The notes under the pieces are model-generated. The model did not search any database. It was not told the DNA's origin and was given only the letters and a program-made list of their open reading frames with translations. A stretch of 64,000 nucleotides of DNA, taken from NCBI GenBank assembly GCA_030606285.1, contig JAUWGS010000005.1, forward strand, positions 101,977 to 165,976, given 5' to 3'. The position numbers and the translations under genes were made by a program. This document shows, one piece after another, positions 25,327-32,811 of this stretch (positions within the stretch are counted from its first letter, which is position 1; each line of letters opens with the position of its first letter). Source of the stretch: Planctomycetales bacterium. GTDB taxonomy: Bacteria; 4484-113.

Positions 25327-25809
25327 TTGCTGGTACTTACGAGAAAGCCTGGCGAACGTGTCTTGATCGGCCCGTCGATCAGGATGGAGTTTGTTGGCGT
25401 AGACGCAGAACATCAGGCTCGTCTGGGTTTTTCCTCAACTCAACACCTTAAGCTGGTCTCGCCGGACATTTCGCTTGATTGCGATATGCCTTCTGGTAGC
25501 CCCGATGAGCCGGTAAAGCACGAAGTCGCCCTTGCGGTCGACCAGAAGGTCAAGGTGAACGATGTGATTGAAGTCACGGTGGTCGCAGTAAAAGGCGAGC
25601 AAGTCCGCATCGGGCTGGAAGCCCCCGACGAAATCTACATCTTTCGCGAGGAAGTGCACGCTGAGATCCTGCAAGAGAGCATTCAGGTGGCGCAGAAGGA
25701 AAGTGAACTCACCGGCGATGAGCTTCCGCGTCCTCCCTTCGGCCTTGCTCAGGGCGGTGAGCCAGCCGAACCGCCACGGGACATCGAAGACGAGCCGCCC
25801 GCTGACTAG
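25327..25809 (+). CDS. Tandem CsrA-domain protein (single-chain CsrA pair)
   Basis: 160 residues from TTG 25327, which gives the canonical CsrA start MLVLTRKPGERVLIG. Domain 1 (1-48) continues VGVDAEHQARLGF and ends LKLVSPDI, where the RNA-binding REEI of CsrA is lost. Domain 2 (~66-116) begins VALAVDQKVKVND, lacking the LTRK strand, but then has the well-conserved VKGEQVRIGLEAPDEIYIFREEV. In a CsrA dimer each RNA site uses beta-1 of one chain and beta-5 of the other. Here one complete site could form from beta-1 of domain 1 (R6, K7) and beta-5 of domain 2 (R107), while the other site is degenerate. Residues 111-160 are a Glu/Pro-rich tail. Alternative starts are TTG 25291 and GTG 25303. No fliW is nearby; probably co-transcribed with dnaN. 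Confidence 0.75.
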   Translation: MLVLTRKPGERVLIGPSIRMEFVGVDAEHQARLGFSSTQHLKLVSPDISLDCDMPSGSPDEPVKHEVALAVDQKVKVNDVIEVTVVAVKGEQVRIGLEAPDEIYIFREEVHAEILQESIQVAQKESELTGDELPRPPFGLAQGGEPAEPPRDIEDEPPAD

Positions 25810-25820
25810 CGCTCCCGCAT

Positions 25821-26417
25821 CTACTCGATTGCGCCGAGCAGACCCGGCAACCCGCACTCCTTAAGCAGGCGGTCAAGCAGGTTCAGCGGCATGCCAACAA
25901 CGTTAAAGAAATCACCGCTTATCCTTCGCACCAGGACACCACCGACTCCCTGAATTGCGTAAGAGCCAGCCTTGTCCATAATCTGGGCTTTCTCAATGTA
26001 TATATCCTCTTCCGCTGGCGAGAGTGAGCCGAACGTGACATCCGTGCATTCCGCATCACAACGGCACTTACCGCGACAGTGCACCGCCAGTCCCGTGACC
26101 ACAAGATGCGTGCGGTCATAGAGCCTGCGCAGTGTGGCGCGGGCATCGTCCAGGCTCGCAGGCTTGCCGTAGATGCGCCCGTCGGCGTGCACAATCGTAT
26201 CCGCGGAGATGACCACGGCTTCCGGGTGCATCCGGGAGTGGGTCTCTCCCTTGCTGCGCGCGGCGTCGCACGCAAATCGAATCGCGCTGTCTCTGTCAAC
26301 TGGCTTAGAGTAATCAGGCGCAAGATCCGTCTCCGGATCAATAGCCTTAAAATTCAGGCCGATGCCGCGCAGAACTTCGCGCCGTCGCGGTGACCGTGAT
26401 GCGAGCACTACTTCCAT
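25821..26417 (-). CDS. maf: Maf-family nucleoside triphosphate pyrophosphatase
   Basis: 198 residues. Family motifs are [12 protein letters not shown] at the N-terminus, SADTIV in the middle, and [10 protein letters not shown] followed by [12 protein letters not shown]. Maf proteins hydrolyse non-canonical or modified NTPs such as dTTP/UTP or m7GTP to monophosphates. A Cys-rich insertion ([12 protein letters not shown]) in the middle replaces the usual short loop and is unusual for the family. ATG 26417 is one base from the predicted +1 of a TATAAT box, so it is probably leaderless. The promoter overlaps the divergent one for mnmG. Confidence 0.92.
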   Translation of the reverse strand: MEVVLASRSPRRREVLRGIGLNFKAIDPETDLAPDYSKPVDRDSAIRFACDAARSKGETHSRMHPEAVVISADTIVHADGRIYGKPASLDDARATLRRLYDRTHLVVTGLAVHCRGKCRCDAECTDVTFGSLSPAEEDIYIEKAQIMDKAGSYAIQGVGGVLVRRISGDFFNVVGMPLNLLDRLLKECGLPGLLGAIE

Positions 26418-26420
26418 AAC

Positions 26421-26430
26421 TGCTATTATA
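26421..26430. promoter_or_regulatory. Overlapping divergent -10 boxes for maf (-) and mnmG (+)
   Basis: TGCTATTAT on the + strand (26421-26429) and TATAAT on the minus strand (26425-26430) share the same base pairs. Only one polymerase could be bound at a time, so the two promoters should compete. Confidence 0.5.
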
Positions 26431-26475
26431 TGGGCTGGGCCGAGCCATCGCAGTGCTCAGTGCGAACCGCCACTG

Positions 26476-28428
26476 ATGAAACCGCAGGAACACTACGAAT
26501 CCATTGTTGTCGGCGCGGGACACGCCGGCTGCGAAGCCGCGCACTCCTGCGCCCGCCTGGGGTTGTCGACGCTGCTGATTACCCTAAAACTGGACATGGT
26601 CGCGCGCATGAGCTGCAATCCCAGCATCGGGGGGCCGGCCAAAGGCCATCTAGCACGCGAGATAGACGCGCTGGGCGGAGTGATGGGCGAAGTCATAGAC
26701 CGCGCCTACATCAATCTGCGGCTGCTCAATACGGGCAAGGGCCCCGCCGTGCAAGCGCTTCGGGCGCAGGCCGACCGCGCGCTTTACTCGCGGGTTATGC
26801 TCAATCTGCTTCAACGCACTCCGAATCTGACTCTGCTCGAAGGCGAAGTGAGCGAAATCCTCACAGAGCCTTCGACCGAGCCGCCGGGAGTGCGCGTGAA
26901 GGGCGTGCGGCTCACCGATGACCGCGAGTTCTTCGCCCCCCGCTGCATCATCGCGCCGGGCACTTTCCTTGCCGCAAAGCTGATGATAAGCGATGAAATC
27001 TGGGAAGGCGGACGCTGGGATGAGCCCGCGAGCAACGATCTATCCGCGAACCTGAGGAAGCTGGGTTTTCCGCTGGGCCGCCTAAAGACCGGAACCAGCC
27101 CTCGCCTGCACCGCGACAGCCTGGACTACACCGCGCTTTCGGTGCAGGTCTCGGAATGGCGGCGCGACGCCTTCCGCTGCTACGGCGAAAGCGAAATCCC
27201 GCCGATGCTCCTTCCGTGCTGGCAGACCCGCACCGACGAGCGCACCGTGCGCTACATCGGCGACAATACGTCGCTCTCGGCGCTCTATTCCGGGCACATT
27301 ACCGGCGTGGGCCCCCGCTACTGCCCGTCCATCGAGGATAAAGTGCGCCGATTCCCGGACAACCTGTCGCATCCGGTGTTCCTCGAACCCGACGGGCTTA
27401 CGACGATGGAGGTCTACGTTCAGGGACTCACCACCAGCCTGCCGGTCGAGGTGCAGCAGGGCTTCCTGGCACGCACTAAGGGTCTGGAAAACGCACGCAT
27501 CCTGCGGCCAGGCTACGCGGTTGAATACGACTACCAGAATCCGGTCGAGCTGCACCCGCATCTGGAGACAAAGCGCGTCGCGGGGCTTTACTTCGCGGGC
27601 CAGGTCAACGGCACAACCGGCTACGAAGAAGCAGGCGCGCAGGGGCTGGTGGCGGGCGCGAACGCGGGCCTGTCCCTGCTGGGACGGGACTTCCTGCCGC
27701 TCGCCCGCGACAACTCCTACATCGGCGTGCTCATCGACAACCTGACAACGCTCGGCACCGAAGAGCCCTTCCGCATGTTCACCGCGTCCTGCGAATACCG
27801 GCTGCTGCTGCGCAGCGACAACGCCGCGCTGCGGCTGGGGGAAATGGCGTACGAATGCGGGCTTCTGCCCGAAGGCAAATTCGCCGTGCTGCGTGAGCTA
27901 AAGCACCGCGTGCAGTTCTTCACCTCGGAGCTTGCAGCCGCGCGAACAGATGGTTGCGCTGAGGTGAAAGACCTCGATTTGCCGACAGGCTTCAAGATAC
28001 TGGATCTGGCGAAACGCCCCGAAGTCGACGAGAAGCGCTTCATGGACTGCGCCCGGAGCGCGATTGCCGGTAGCAGCCATGGCGTCGTGGCGGACAAAAT
28101 CCTCAGCGAAACCGCCCTGCGGCAGGTCTATATCGGCACGAAATACGCGGGCTACATAACGCGGCAGCAGGAAGAGGCGGCCCGTCTGCGCAAATACGAG
28201 CGCATCAAGATACCGCTCGATTATGACTACGGCAGTGCGATTGGCGTTTCGTCGGAGGCGCGCGAGAAACTCGAGCTGGTGCAGCCCAAGACTCTGGGGC
28301 AGGCGGCGCGCATACCCGGCATACGGCCCGCCGACATCGCCGCGCTCGCCATGGCGCTCCGGCGCCCAAGGCCCGCCGCTGAATCGCAGTCTGCTAAAAT
28401 CAATGTGTCGGGTAGCCGCGATGAATAG
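26476..28428 (+). CDS. mnmG: tRNA uridine-5-carboxymethylaminomethyl modification enzyme MnmG (GidA)
   Basis: 650 residues, FAD-dependent enzyme that with MnmE modifies U34 in the wobble position of several tRNAs. The FAD dinucleotide loop is [12 protein letters not shown] (12-23). The family signatures [29 protein letters not shown] and [11 protein letters not shown], and [19 protein letters not shown] further on, are intact. ATG 26476 gives the standard N-terminus. The upstream open frame back to 26362 overlaps maf and its promoter and is not coding. No mnmE is in the window. Confidence 0.96.
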   Translation: MKPQEHYESIVVGAGHAGCEAAHSCARLGLSTLLITLKLDMVARMSCNPSIGGPAKGHLAREIDALGGVMGEVIDRAYINLRLLNTGKGPAVQALRAQADRALYSRVMLNLLQRTPNLTLLEGEVSEILTEPSTEPPGVRVKGVRLTDDREFFAPRCIIAPGTFLAAKLMISDEIWEGGRWDEPASNDLSANLRKLGFPLGRLKTGTSPRLHRDSLDYTALSVQVSEWRRDAFRCYGESEIPPMLLPCWQTRTDERTVRYIGDNTSLSALYSGHITGVGPRYCPSIEDKVRRFPDNLSHPVFLEPDGLTTMEVYVQGLTTSLPVEVQQGFLARTKGLENARILRPGYAVEYDYQNPVELHPHLETKRVAGLYFAGQVNGTTGYEEAGAQGLVAGANAGLSLLGRDFLPLARDNSYIGVLIDNLTTLGTEEPFRMFTASCEYRLLLRSDNAALRLGEMAYECGLLPEGKFAVLRELKHRVQFFTSELAAARTDGCAEVKDLDLPTGFKILDLAKRPEVDEKRFMDCARSAIAGSSHGVVADKILSETALRQVYIGTKYAGYITRQQEEAARLRKYERIKIPLDYDYGSAIGVSSEAREKLELVQPKTLGQAARIPGIRPADIAALAMALRRPRPAAESQSAKINVSGSRDE

Positions 28429-28440
28429 GAGGGTACAAAG

Positions 28441-28629
28441 ATGTTCTTTTTACGATGGCTAATAGGCGCTGCAGTAGCACTCGTCGTCTGTGCAGCCGGC
28501 TTTGCTCTTGTCCAGCACCTGATGAGGCCTACTCCACCTGACGGAGTGATGGTGGCATCGGTTTCGAGTATCGTGACTTCTATCGCTGCGGTCTTCGCGC
28601 TTTTCCCCCGGAAGAAGAAGAAAGGCTAG
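28441..28629 (+). CDS. Small membrane protein of unknown function
   Basis: 62 residues with two hydrophobic segments (about 5-25 and 35-54), ending in a basic stretch (FPRKKKKG). A strong AGGAGGGT Shine-Dalgarno precedes ATG 28441, only 12 nt after mnmG, so it is probably co-transcribed. No family is recognised. Its stop overlaps the 3' end of the convergent selA gene by 4 nt. The ribosome-binding site and the codon pattern make it a believable gene despite its size. Confidence 0.6.
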   Translation: MFFLRWLIGAAVALVVCAAGFALVQHLMRPTPPDGVMVASVSSIVTSIAAVFALFPRKKKKG

Positions 28630-30035
28630 CTGTCGCTTGCGCGCGCCGTAGCCAAAACCGCTTTAAGCAGCGCACCATCCTGCACCGGGAGGACGGCTCG
28701 AAGGTCAAGCAGCAGCCTGTCTTCGCGCACAATCGCCAGCACCGCCGGCCGATGCTGCCGCAGCGCACGGGCGGTATCTTCGGGCGAAGAGCCTTCGGCG
28801 CTCACAGCGACAGCATACGACGCAACTCTCCGCCCCGCCACGCCGCCGCCGACTTCCGCTTCAGTCTCTATGACCTCCACGCTCAATCCCGCTTTGCGTA
28901 ACTTGCGTGCGAGCACAAAAGCGCGGTTCTTCAGGTCGTCAGGCTCGGTTCTCAGCAACGCATTTACGGGAATCGCGTCGGCGTCGCCCGCGGCAAGCCA
29001 CGAAAGCCCCGCTTCAATGACCGACAGCAGCGACTTGTCAGGTCTGAGCACGCGGTAGAGCGGAGACTTGCGCAGGCGTTCGGTAAGCTTACGCCGCCCC
29101 AGTATGATGCCGCCCTGCGTCAGGCCCAGCACCTTGTCGGCGGAAAAGGACACGAGATCCGCGCCCGCCCTGAGCGACGGCGCGGGATGCGGCAGGTCGA
29201 GCTTATTCGCCTCGGTTTCGGGCATTAGCGTTGCCGCACCAATGTCCTCGATGAGCAGTATCTGATTCGCGCTCACCAGCGGCTCAAGCTCCTCGACTGT
29301 CGTTTCCGCGACGAAGCCGACCATCTCGAAGTTGCTCTGGTGCGCCTTCATGATAGCGGCTGTGTTCTCATTCAGCACACGCTCATAATCGGCAAGAAAG
29401 GTCTGGTTGGTCGTGCCCACCTCGCGCAGAATCGCTCCACTTTCGGCGAGTATTTCCGGGATGCGGAAGCCGCCGCCGATTTGCACCAGCTCGCCCCGCG
29501 AGATGACGACTTCGCGTCCGGCGCAGAGCGTGTGCAGGATGAGGAAAACCGCGCCGGAGTTGTTGTTCACTAGAAGCGCGCCTTCCGCGCCAGAAAGCGC
29601 GCACAGCAGCCGCTCGATCTCCGCGCCGCGCTTGCCGCGCCGCCCGGTCTCCAGTTCGTACTCCAGGTTCGAATACCCCATGAGCGCCGGGCGCACGGCG
29701 TCCAGCAGCCGCTCCCCCAGCGGCGAGCGGCCGAGGTTCGTGTGCACGATGATGCCGGTGGCGTTGATGACCGGCTGCAGCTTGCGCATCGCCATGTGGC
29801 GCATGCTTCCCGCGATGGCGTCCACGACCAGTTCGCGTAAGTTCGGCTCGGACAGGGGTTCGCCATCATCCGTGCGGTCGCCGCGAAAGATGTTGAGCAC
29901 GGCTTCGGCGCTGCGCTTGATGTCGGCCGATGTCAGCCCGAGTTCGTCAGCGAGCTTGCATAGCGCCTCGTCGTCCAGCAGGCTCTTGACACTCGGCAAA
30001 TCCCGCAGCTGGAAGTTATAGCCACCCTCCGCCAC
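28626..30035 (-). CDS. selA: L-seryl-tRNA(Sec) selenium transferase
   Basis: 469 residues, PLP enzyme that converts seryl-tRNA(Sec) to selenocysteinyl-tRNA(Sec) using selenophosphate. The N-terminal LRDLPSVKSLL, NATGIIVHTNLGRSPLG and the PLP-lysine segment SFSADKVLG (K301) mark the family. GTG 30035 coincides with the predicted +1 of a TGCTACAAT box, so the mRNA is leaderless; the apparent upstream start at 30071 lies before the promoter. No selB, selD or tRNA-Sec is in the window. A divergent partial copy of its 5' end and promoter lies at 31095-31205, on the far side of a methyltransferase gene. Confidence 0.94.
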   Translation of the reverse strand: MAEGGYNFQLRDLPSVKSLLDDEALCKLADELGLTSADIKRSAEAVLNIFRGDRTDDGEPLSEPNLRELVVDAIAGSMRHMAMRKLQPVINATGIIVHTNLGRSPLGERLLDAVRPALMGYSNLEYELETGRRGKRGAEIERLLCALSGAEGALLVNNNSGAVFLILHTLCAGREVVISRGELVQIGGGFRIPEILAESGAILREVGTTNQTFLADYERVLNENTAAIMKAHQSNFEMVGFVAETTVEELEPLVSANQILLIEDIGAATLMPETEANKLDLPHPAPSLRAGADLVSFSADKVLGLTQGGIILGRRKLTERLRKSPLYRVLRPDKSLLSVIEAGLSWLAAGDADAIPVNALLRTEPDDLKNRAFVLARKLRKAGLSVEVIETEAEVGGGVAGRRVASYAVAVSAEGSSPEDTARALRQHRPAVLAIVREDRLLLDLRAVLPVQDGALLKAVLATARASDS

Positions 30036-30041
30036 GCCCAG

Positions 30042-30050
30042 ATTGTAGCA
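30042..30050 (-). promoter_or_regulatory. Extended -10 box TGCTACAAT for selA, leaderless
   Basis: The last base is 7 nt before GTG 30035. The same box is preserved in the duplicated selA fragment at 31197-31205. Confidence 0.6.
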
Positions 30051-30100
30051 GAACGGGTTTTGGGCGGGCACCAGGGATTGATACTGGAGACTATCTCGTG

Positions 30101-30106
30101 TATATT
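30101..30106 (+). promoter_or_regulatory. -10 box TATATT for the DNA methyltransferase gene
   Basis: Predicted +1 at about 30113, followed directly by GGAGG and ATG 30123. Divergent from the selA promoter. Confidence 0.45.
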
Positions 30107-30122
30107 CAGACTGGAGGCTGTA

Positions 30123-31088
30123 ATGTCACAGGAAATTGAAACGCGGGGCGCTCTCTTTACTGATACAGTCTCACAAAAAACTAAGGACAGCCCGACCAGA
30201 AATTTAGTGATAGTTGATAAGCCCAGTGTAAAAAGCCTTTCCCTCAAGCGTGTCCTGAATAAGGTAATACTGGGCGATGCTCTTCAAGTTCTCAAAAAGA
30301 TGCCTGAGGAGTCAGTCGACTGCGTATTCGTCGATCCACCATACTTCCTTCAACTACCTAAGAAGCAGCTCAAGCGCTGGAACGTCAAGACGGATGTAGA
30401 GGGCGTGGACGATGAGTGGGACAAGTTCGCCTCTTTCGATGAGTACGACGAGTTCATTCGCAACCTGCTGACAGGGGTGAGACGGGTGATGAAGCCCAGC
30501 GCAACAGTTTGGGTCATTGCCACCTACCACAGTATCTTCCGCATCGGTAAGATAATGCAGGACATCGGCTACTGGATGCTCAATGATGTCGTATGGCTAA
30601 AAACGAATCCCATGCCAAACTGGCTGGGTGTAAGGTTCACCAATGCAACCGAGACGCTAGTATTCGCGGTGAAGGATAAGACTGCGAAGAAGTACACCTT
30701 CAAGAAGGAATGGGCCCGCGAGTTCGGCGTCGGCAAGGTTGGCGCCAACGTATGGGTTCTGCCCTTATGCAACGGCAAGGAAAGGCTCAAAGGTGATGAT
30801 GGCAAGAAACTTCACTCTACACAGAAACCAGTCGAGCTGCTGAAGCGTGTGATCCTTACGTCCACAAATGAAGGCGACGTGATACTTGATCCTGTGGCTG
30901 GCGCGGGCACAACGGGATATGTCGCCCAGGCTTTGGACCGCAAATTCGTAATGATAGAAGTGAACGCCCGTTACGTCGAAGGAATCAAGTGCAGATTCGC
31001 CGAAGCCCTCCCTGTTACCGTCGAAGGACACTCCAGCAAGGCCAGGAAACGCCACGCAGGCTATTCAGAGCTGGAAACTATAGGATAA
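30123..31088 (+). CDS. DNA methyltransferase, DPPY type (beta-class N6-adenine or N4-cytosine)
   Basis: 321 residues. The catalytic motif IV DPPYF is at 71-75 and precedes the SAM-binding motif I DPVAGAGTTG at 256-265, the beta-class order also seen in CcrM. HSTQKPVELLKRVI just before motif I is typical of the class. The target recognition region lies between them (about 90-230). No restriction endonuclease is encoded beside it, so it is either an orphan methyltransferase or the mark of a system whose other part is the HEPN-like gene downstream. It has its own promoter and GGAGG. It is bounded on both sides by copies of the selA 5' end, suggesting insertion. Confidence 0.85.
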   Translation: MSQEIETRGALFTDTVSQKTKDSPTRNLVIVDKPSVKSLSLKRVLNKVILGDALQVLKKMPEESVDCVFVDPPYFLQLPKKQLKRWNVKTDVEGVDDEWDKFASFDEYDEFIRNLLTGVRRVMKPSATVWVIATYHSIFRIGKIMQDIGYWMLNDVVWLKTNPMPNWLGVRFTNATETLVFAVKDKTAKKYTFKKEWAREFGVGKVGANVWVLPLCNGKERLKGDDGKKLHSTQKPVELLKRVILTSTNEGDVILDPVAGAGTTGYVAQALDRKFVMIEVNARYVEGIKCRFAEALPVTVEGHSSKARKRHAGYSELETIG

Positions 31089-31094
31089 ACGACA

Positions 31095-31189
31095 ATCTCC
31101 TCTGCAGGCCTACTCAGCGCCTTGTCGTCCAAAAGACTTCCGACACTCGGCAAATCCCGCAGACTGAAGTTATATCCACCCTCCACCAC
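31095..31189 (-). pseudogene. Truncated second copy of the selA 5' end
   Basis: From GTG 31189 the minus strand encodes VEGGYNFSLRDLPSVGSLLD and then DKALSRPAEE, matching the selA N-terminus, before homology ends near 31095 and an unrelated tail reaches a stop at 31061. The copy is the same strand and direction as selA, so the two are direct repeats around the methyltransferase gene. It differs from selA at many positions, so it is not a fresh duplication. Confidence 0.8.
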
Positions 31190-31196
31190 GCTTGAG

Positions 31197-31205
31197 ATTG
31201 TAGCA
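31197..31205 (-). promoter_or_regulatory. Retained TGCTACAAT box of the truncated selA copy
   Basis: Same nonamer and same spacing (predicted +1 about 31190, start 31189) as at the intact selA. Confidence 0.5.
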
Positions 31206-31270
31206 GAGACCTTGTAGTCAGGATTCTGAATAGGGTTTGTGTCAAGATTCTCGTGTAGAATAGACCAACT

Positions 31271-32134
31271 ATGGATAAGCCGAAAGAGCCGATCGTGTAC
31301 CAAGAGGCGTACGAACTACTTACGGAAGCCATCTATTGGAATGCCACAAAGGGGAAGCGAATGCAGGCGTTTGAGATGCTTCCACAAATGCTCTCGGAAT
31401 ACGTCAGAATTAATAATAGAGAGCCCTACTTGAGCAATCCCGATTTCACGAGACCCCATGGCCCCGGACCCGAATACATGGATACTCTCGATGAGATCCT
31501 CTGGGATTTGATCATCTCCCGCATCCTGACTTTCGGAGTAGAGCCAGGCACTCCAGCCACAGCTAATTACCGACACTTCAGGTTTACTACTTGGGGCAAG
31601 CAGGTGCTTTCTGAAGAACAGCCACCTCCCTACAACCGTCGCGGCTTCGTCAATAGCATCAACGCCCGGCTGAAGCTCATCAATGAAGCATTCCAACTCG
31701 ATCCGGTCGCAAACCGGTACTTAGAAGAAGCTCTAGATACATTCGGGACTGGTTCATTTCTGGCTTCGACCGTGATGCTCGGAGTTGCCGCCGAGGCTCT
31801 CCTAGTACTGCTCACTGATGAGCTAGAAGCGTGGCTACCTGAAAGCGAGAGTAGGCGTCTTTCCGAGAAGAGGGGCGATTACAGAACCGAGAGTCTCCTT
31901 AAGCACCTACGCGGTTGCATAGATAACCACAAGGACGAGCTGGCTAGCGCATACAAGGCTGCGGTCCTTGTTCTTGACAAGCTCATTCCGTTGGTGAAGC
32001 TTGAGCGGGATGAATGTGCCCATCCAAAGGGCATTACTACTGACCGGGAGCTAGTATATGTGAACCTCATCGCATTCCGCCGACTCACCGTGGAGCTGTA
32101 TTCAGTCATTGCAGCACTTAAGCTGAACAAGTGA
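31271..32134 (+). CDS. HEPN-like protein of unknown function
   Basis: 287 residues. The C-terminal half is helical with R246-D-E-C-A-H251 (LERDECAHP), fitting the Rx4-6H motif of HEPN domains, many of which are RNases or toxin/abortive-infection components. The N-terminal half has an FRFTTWGKQVL segment resembling a winged-helix wing. I do not recognise the exact family. A TAGAAT box at 31256-31261 leaves only ~3 nt before ATG 31271, so it is leaderless. It lies just outside the right selA fragment, 182 nt after the methyltransferase. A methyltransferase-HEPN pair could be a defence or toxin module, but this is inference. Confidence 0.6.
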   Translation: MDKPKEPIVYQEAYELLTEAIYWNATKGKRMQAFEMLPQMLSEYVRINNREPYLSNPDFTRPHGPGPEYMDTLDEILWDLIISRILTFGVEPGTPATANYRHFRFTTWGKQVLSEEQPPPYNRRGFVNSINARLKLINEAFQLDPVANRYLEEALDTFGTGSFLASTVMLGVAAEALLVLLTDELEAWLPESESRRLSEKRGDYRTESLLKHLRGCIDNHKDELASAYKAAVLVLDKLIPLVKLERDECAHPKGITTDRELVYVNLIAFRRLTVELYSVIAALKLNK

Positions 32135-32200
32135 CCTTACGCTACGAGGAGCGGAAGCGTTTACGTTTCGCACTTGGTCATTAATATCAGGAGGGGGATT

Positions 32201-32461
32201 ATGCTTAACTGGTTTAGGTCACTGCTCAGAAGCGGTTTGAGCATTGCGGTGGCGATACTGTTGTCAGCAATTATTGTGACTGTGGCTTTCACGATGCAGG
32301 ACCGCTACACAATGCTCAAGGTCTCAGGGGATTCGGCCCCTGCCTTAGCTCTCGTCAAGTACGATTCCTTGACCGGGCGATGCTGGATTATCGTTGTCGT
32401 GCACGATTACGTCGAAATCCGCGAAATCCGGAATCAGAAATCTCGCGAGGTGGCTGATTAG
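32201..32461 (+). CDS. Small single-pass membrane protein
   Basis: 86 residues from ATG 32201, preceded by AGGAGGGGG. One hydrophobic segment (about residues 14-34) is followed by an extracytoplasmic or cytoplasmic tail of strands (TMLKVSGDSAPALALVKYDS) ending in a charged NQKSREVAD. No family is recognised. It follows the HEPN-like gene by 66 nt and could be part of the same accessory patch. Confidence 0.55.
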   Translation: MLNWFRSLLRSGLSIAVAILLSAIIVTVAFTMQDRYTMLKVSGDSAPALALVKYDSLTGRCWIIVVVHDYVEIREIRNQKSREVAD

Positions 32462-32469
32462 TGAACACA

Positions 32470-32798
32470 CATACGGAACTAGGATGGGAGACACCAAGGC
32501 CTGAATTCAGCCATCAAGCTAGGCGCAACCTGTTGTTGAGCACCTATTGCTAGCTGTCCGAGATAGCCGGGCTACCCGCCTTCGCCAAGGCTATGTCGGG
32601 TGAAAAGCCCGGCGTACGTGATGAGGAGACTGGTGGCGCGGGCGTCCCGCCCGTGATTCGTTGCTCACAGAGCGCCACGGGCACGGCATGCCGTGCCCCT
32701 ACGTATCAGCGACCAGCGGCCAGTTGCCAGCAAGAGAAGATAGCCGGGCTATCAGCCCGGCCTATCCGGCAGATAGACCCTGCCCTACAGCGCTATGG
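32470..32798. repeat. Spacer filled with palindromic modules
   Basis: The ~350 nt between the small membrane gene and miaB contains AGCCGGGCTATCAGCCCGGC, GGCGCGGGCGTCCCGCCCGTG and GGCACGGCATGCCGTGCCCC. All three modules recur elsewhere in the window. An open frame from 32593 runs through this region into miaB, but it is made of the repeats and precedes the miaB promoter, so I do not call it coding. Confidence 0.75.
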
Positions 32799-32804
32799 TA
32801 TATT
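32799..32804 (+). promoter_or_regulatory. -10 box TATATT for miaB, leaderless
   Basis: Preceded by TG (TGG TATATT) and 7 nt before ATG 32812, so +1 is at or next to the start codon. Confidence 0.55.
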
Positions 32805-32811
32805 CCCCGCG

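Noticed and set aside
32593..32811. In-frame extension of miaB by 73 codons
   Set aside because: It consists of palindromic repeat DNA and precedes a good promoter whose predicted +1 is at ATG 32812; MiaB homologues start at the equivalent of MGGFSFALK.
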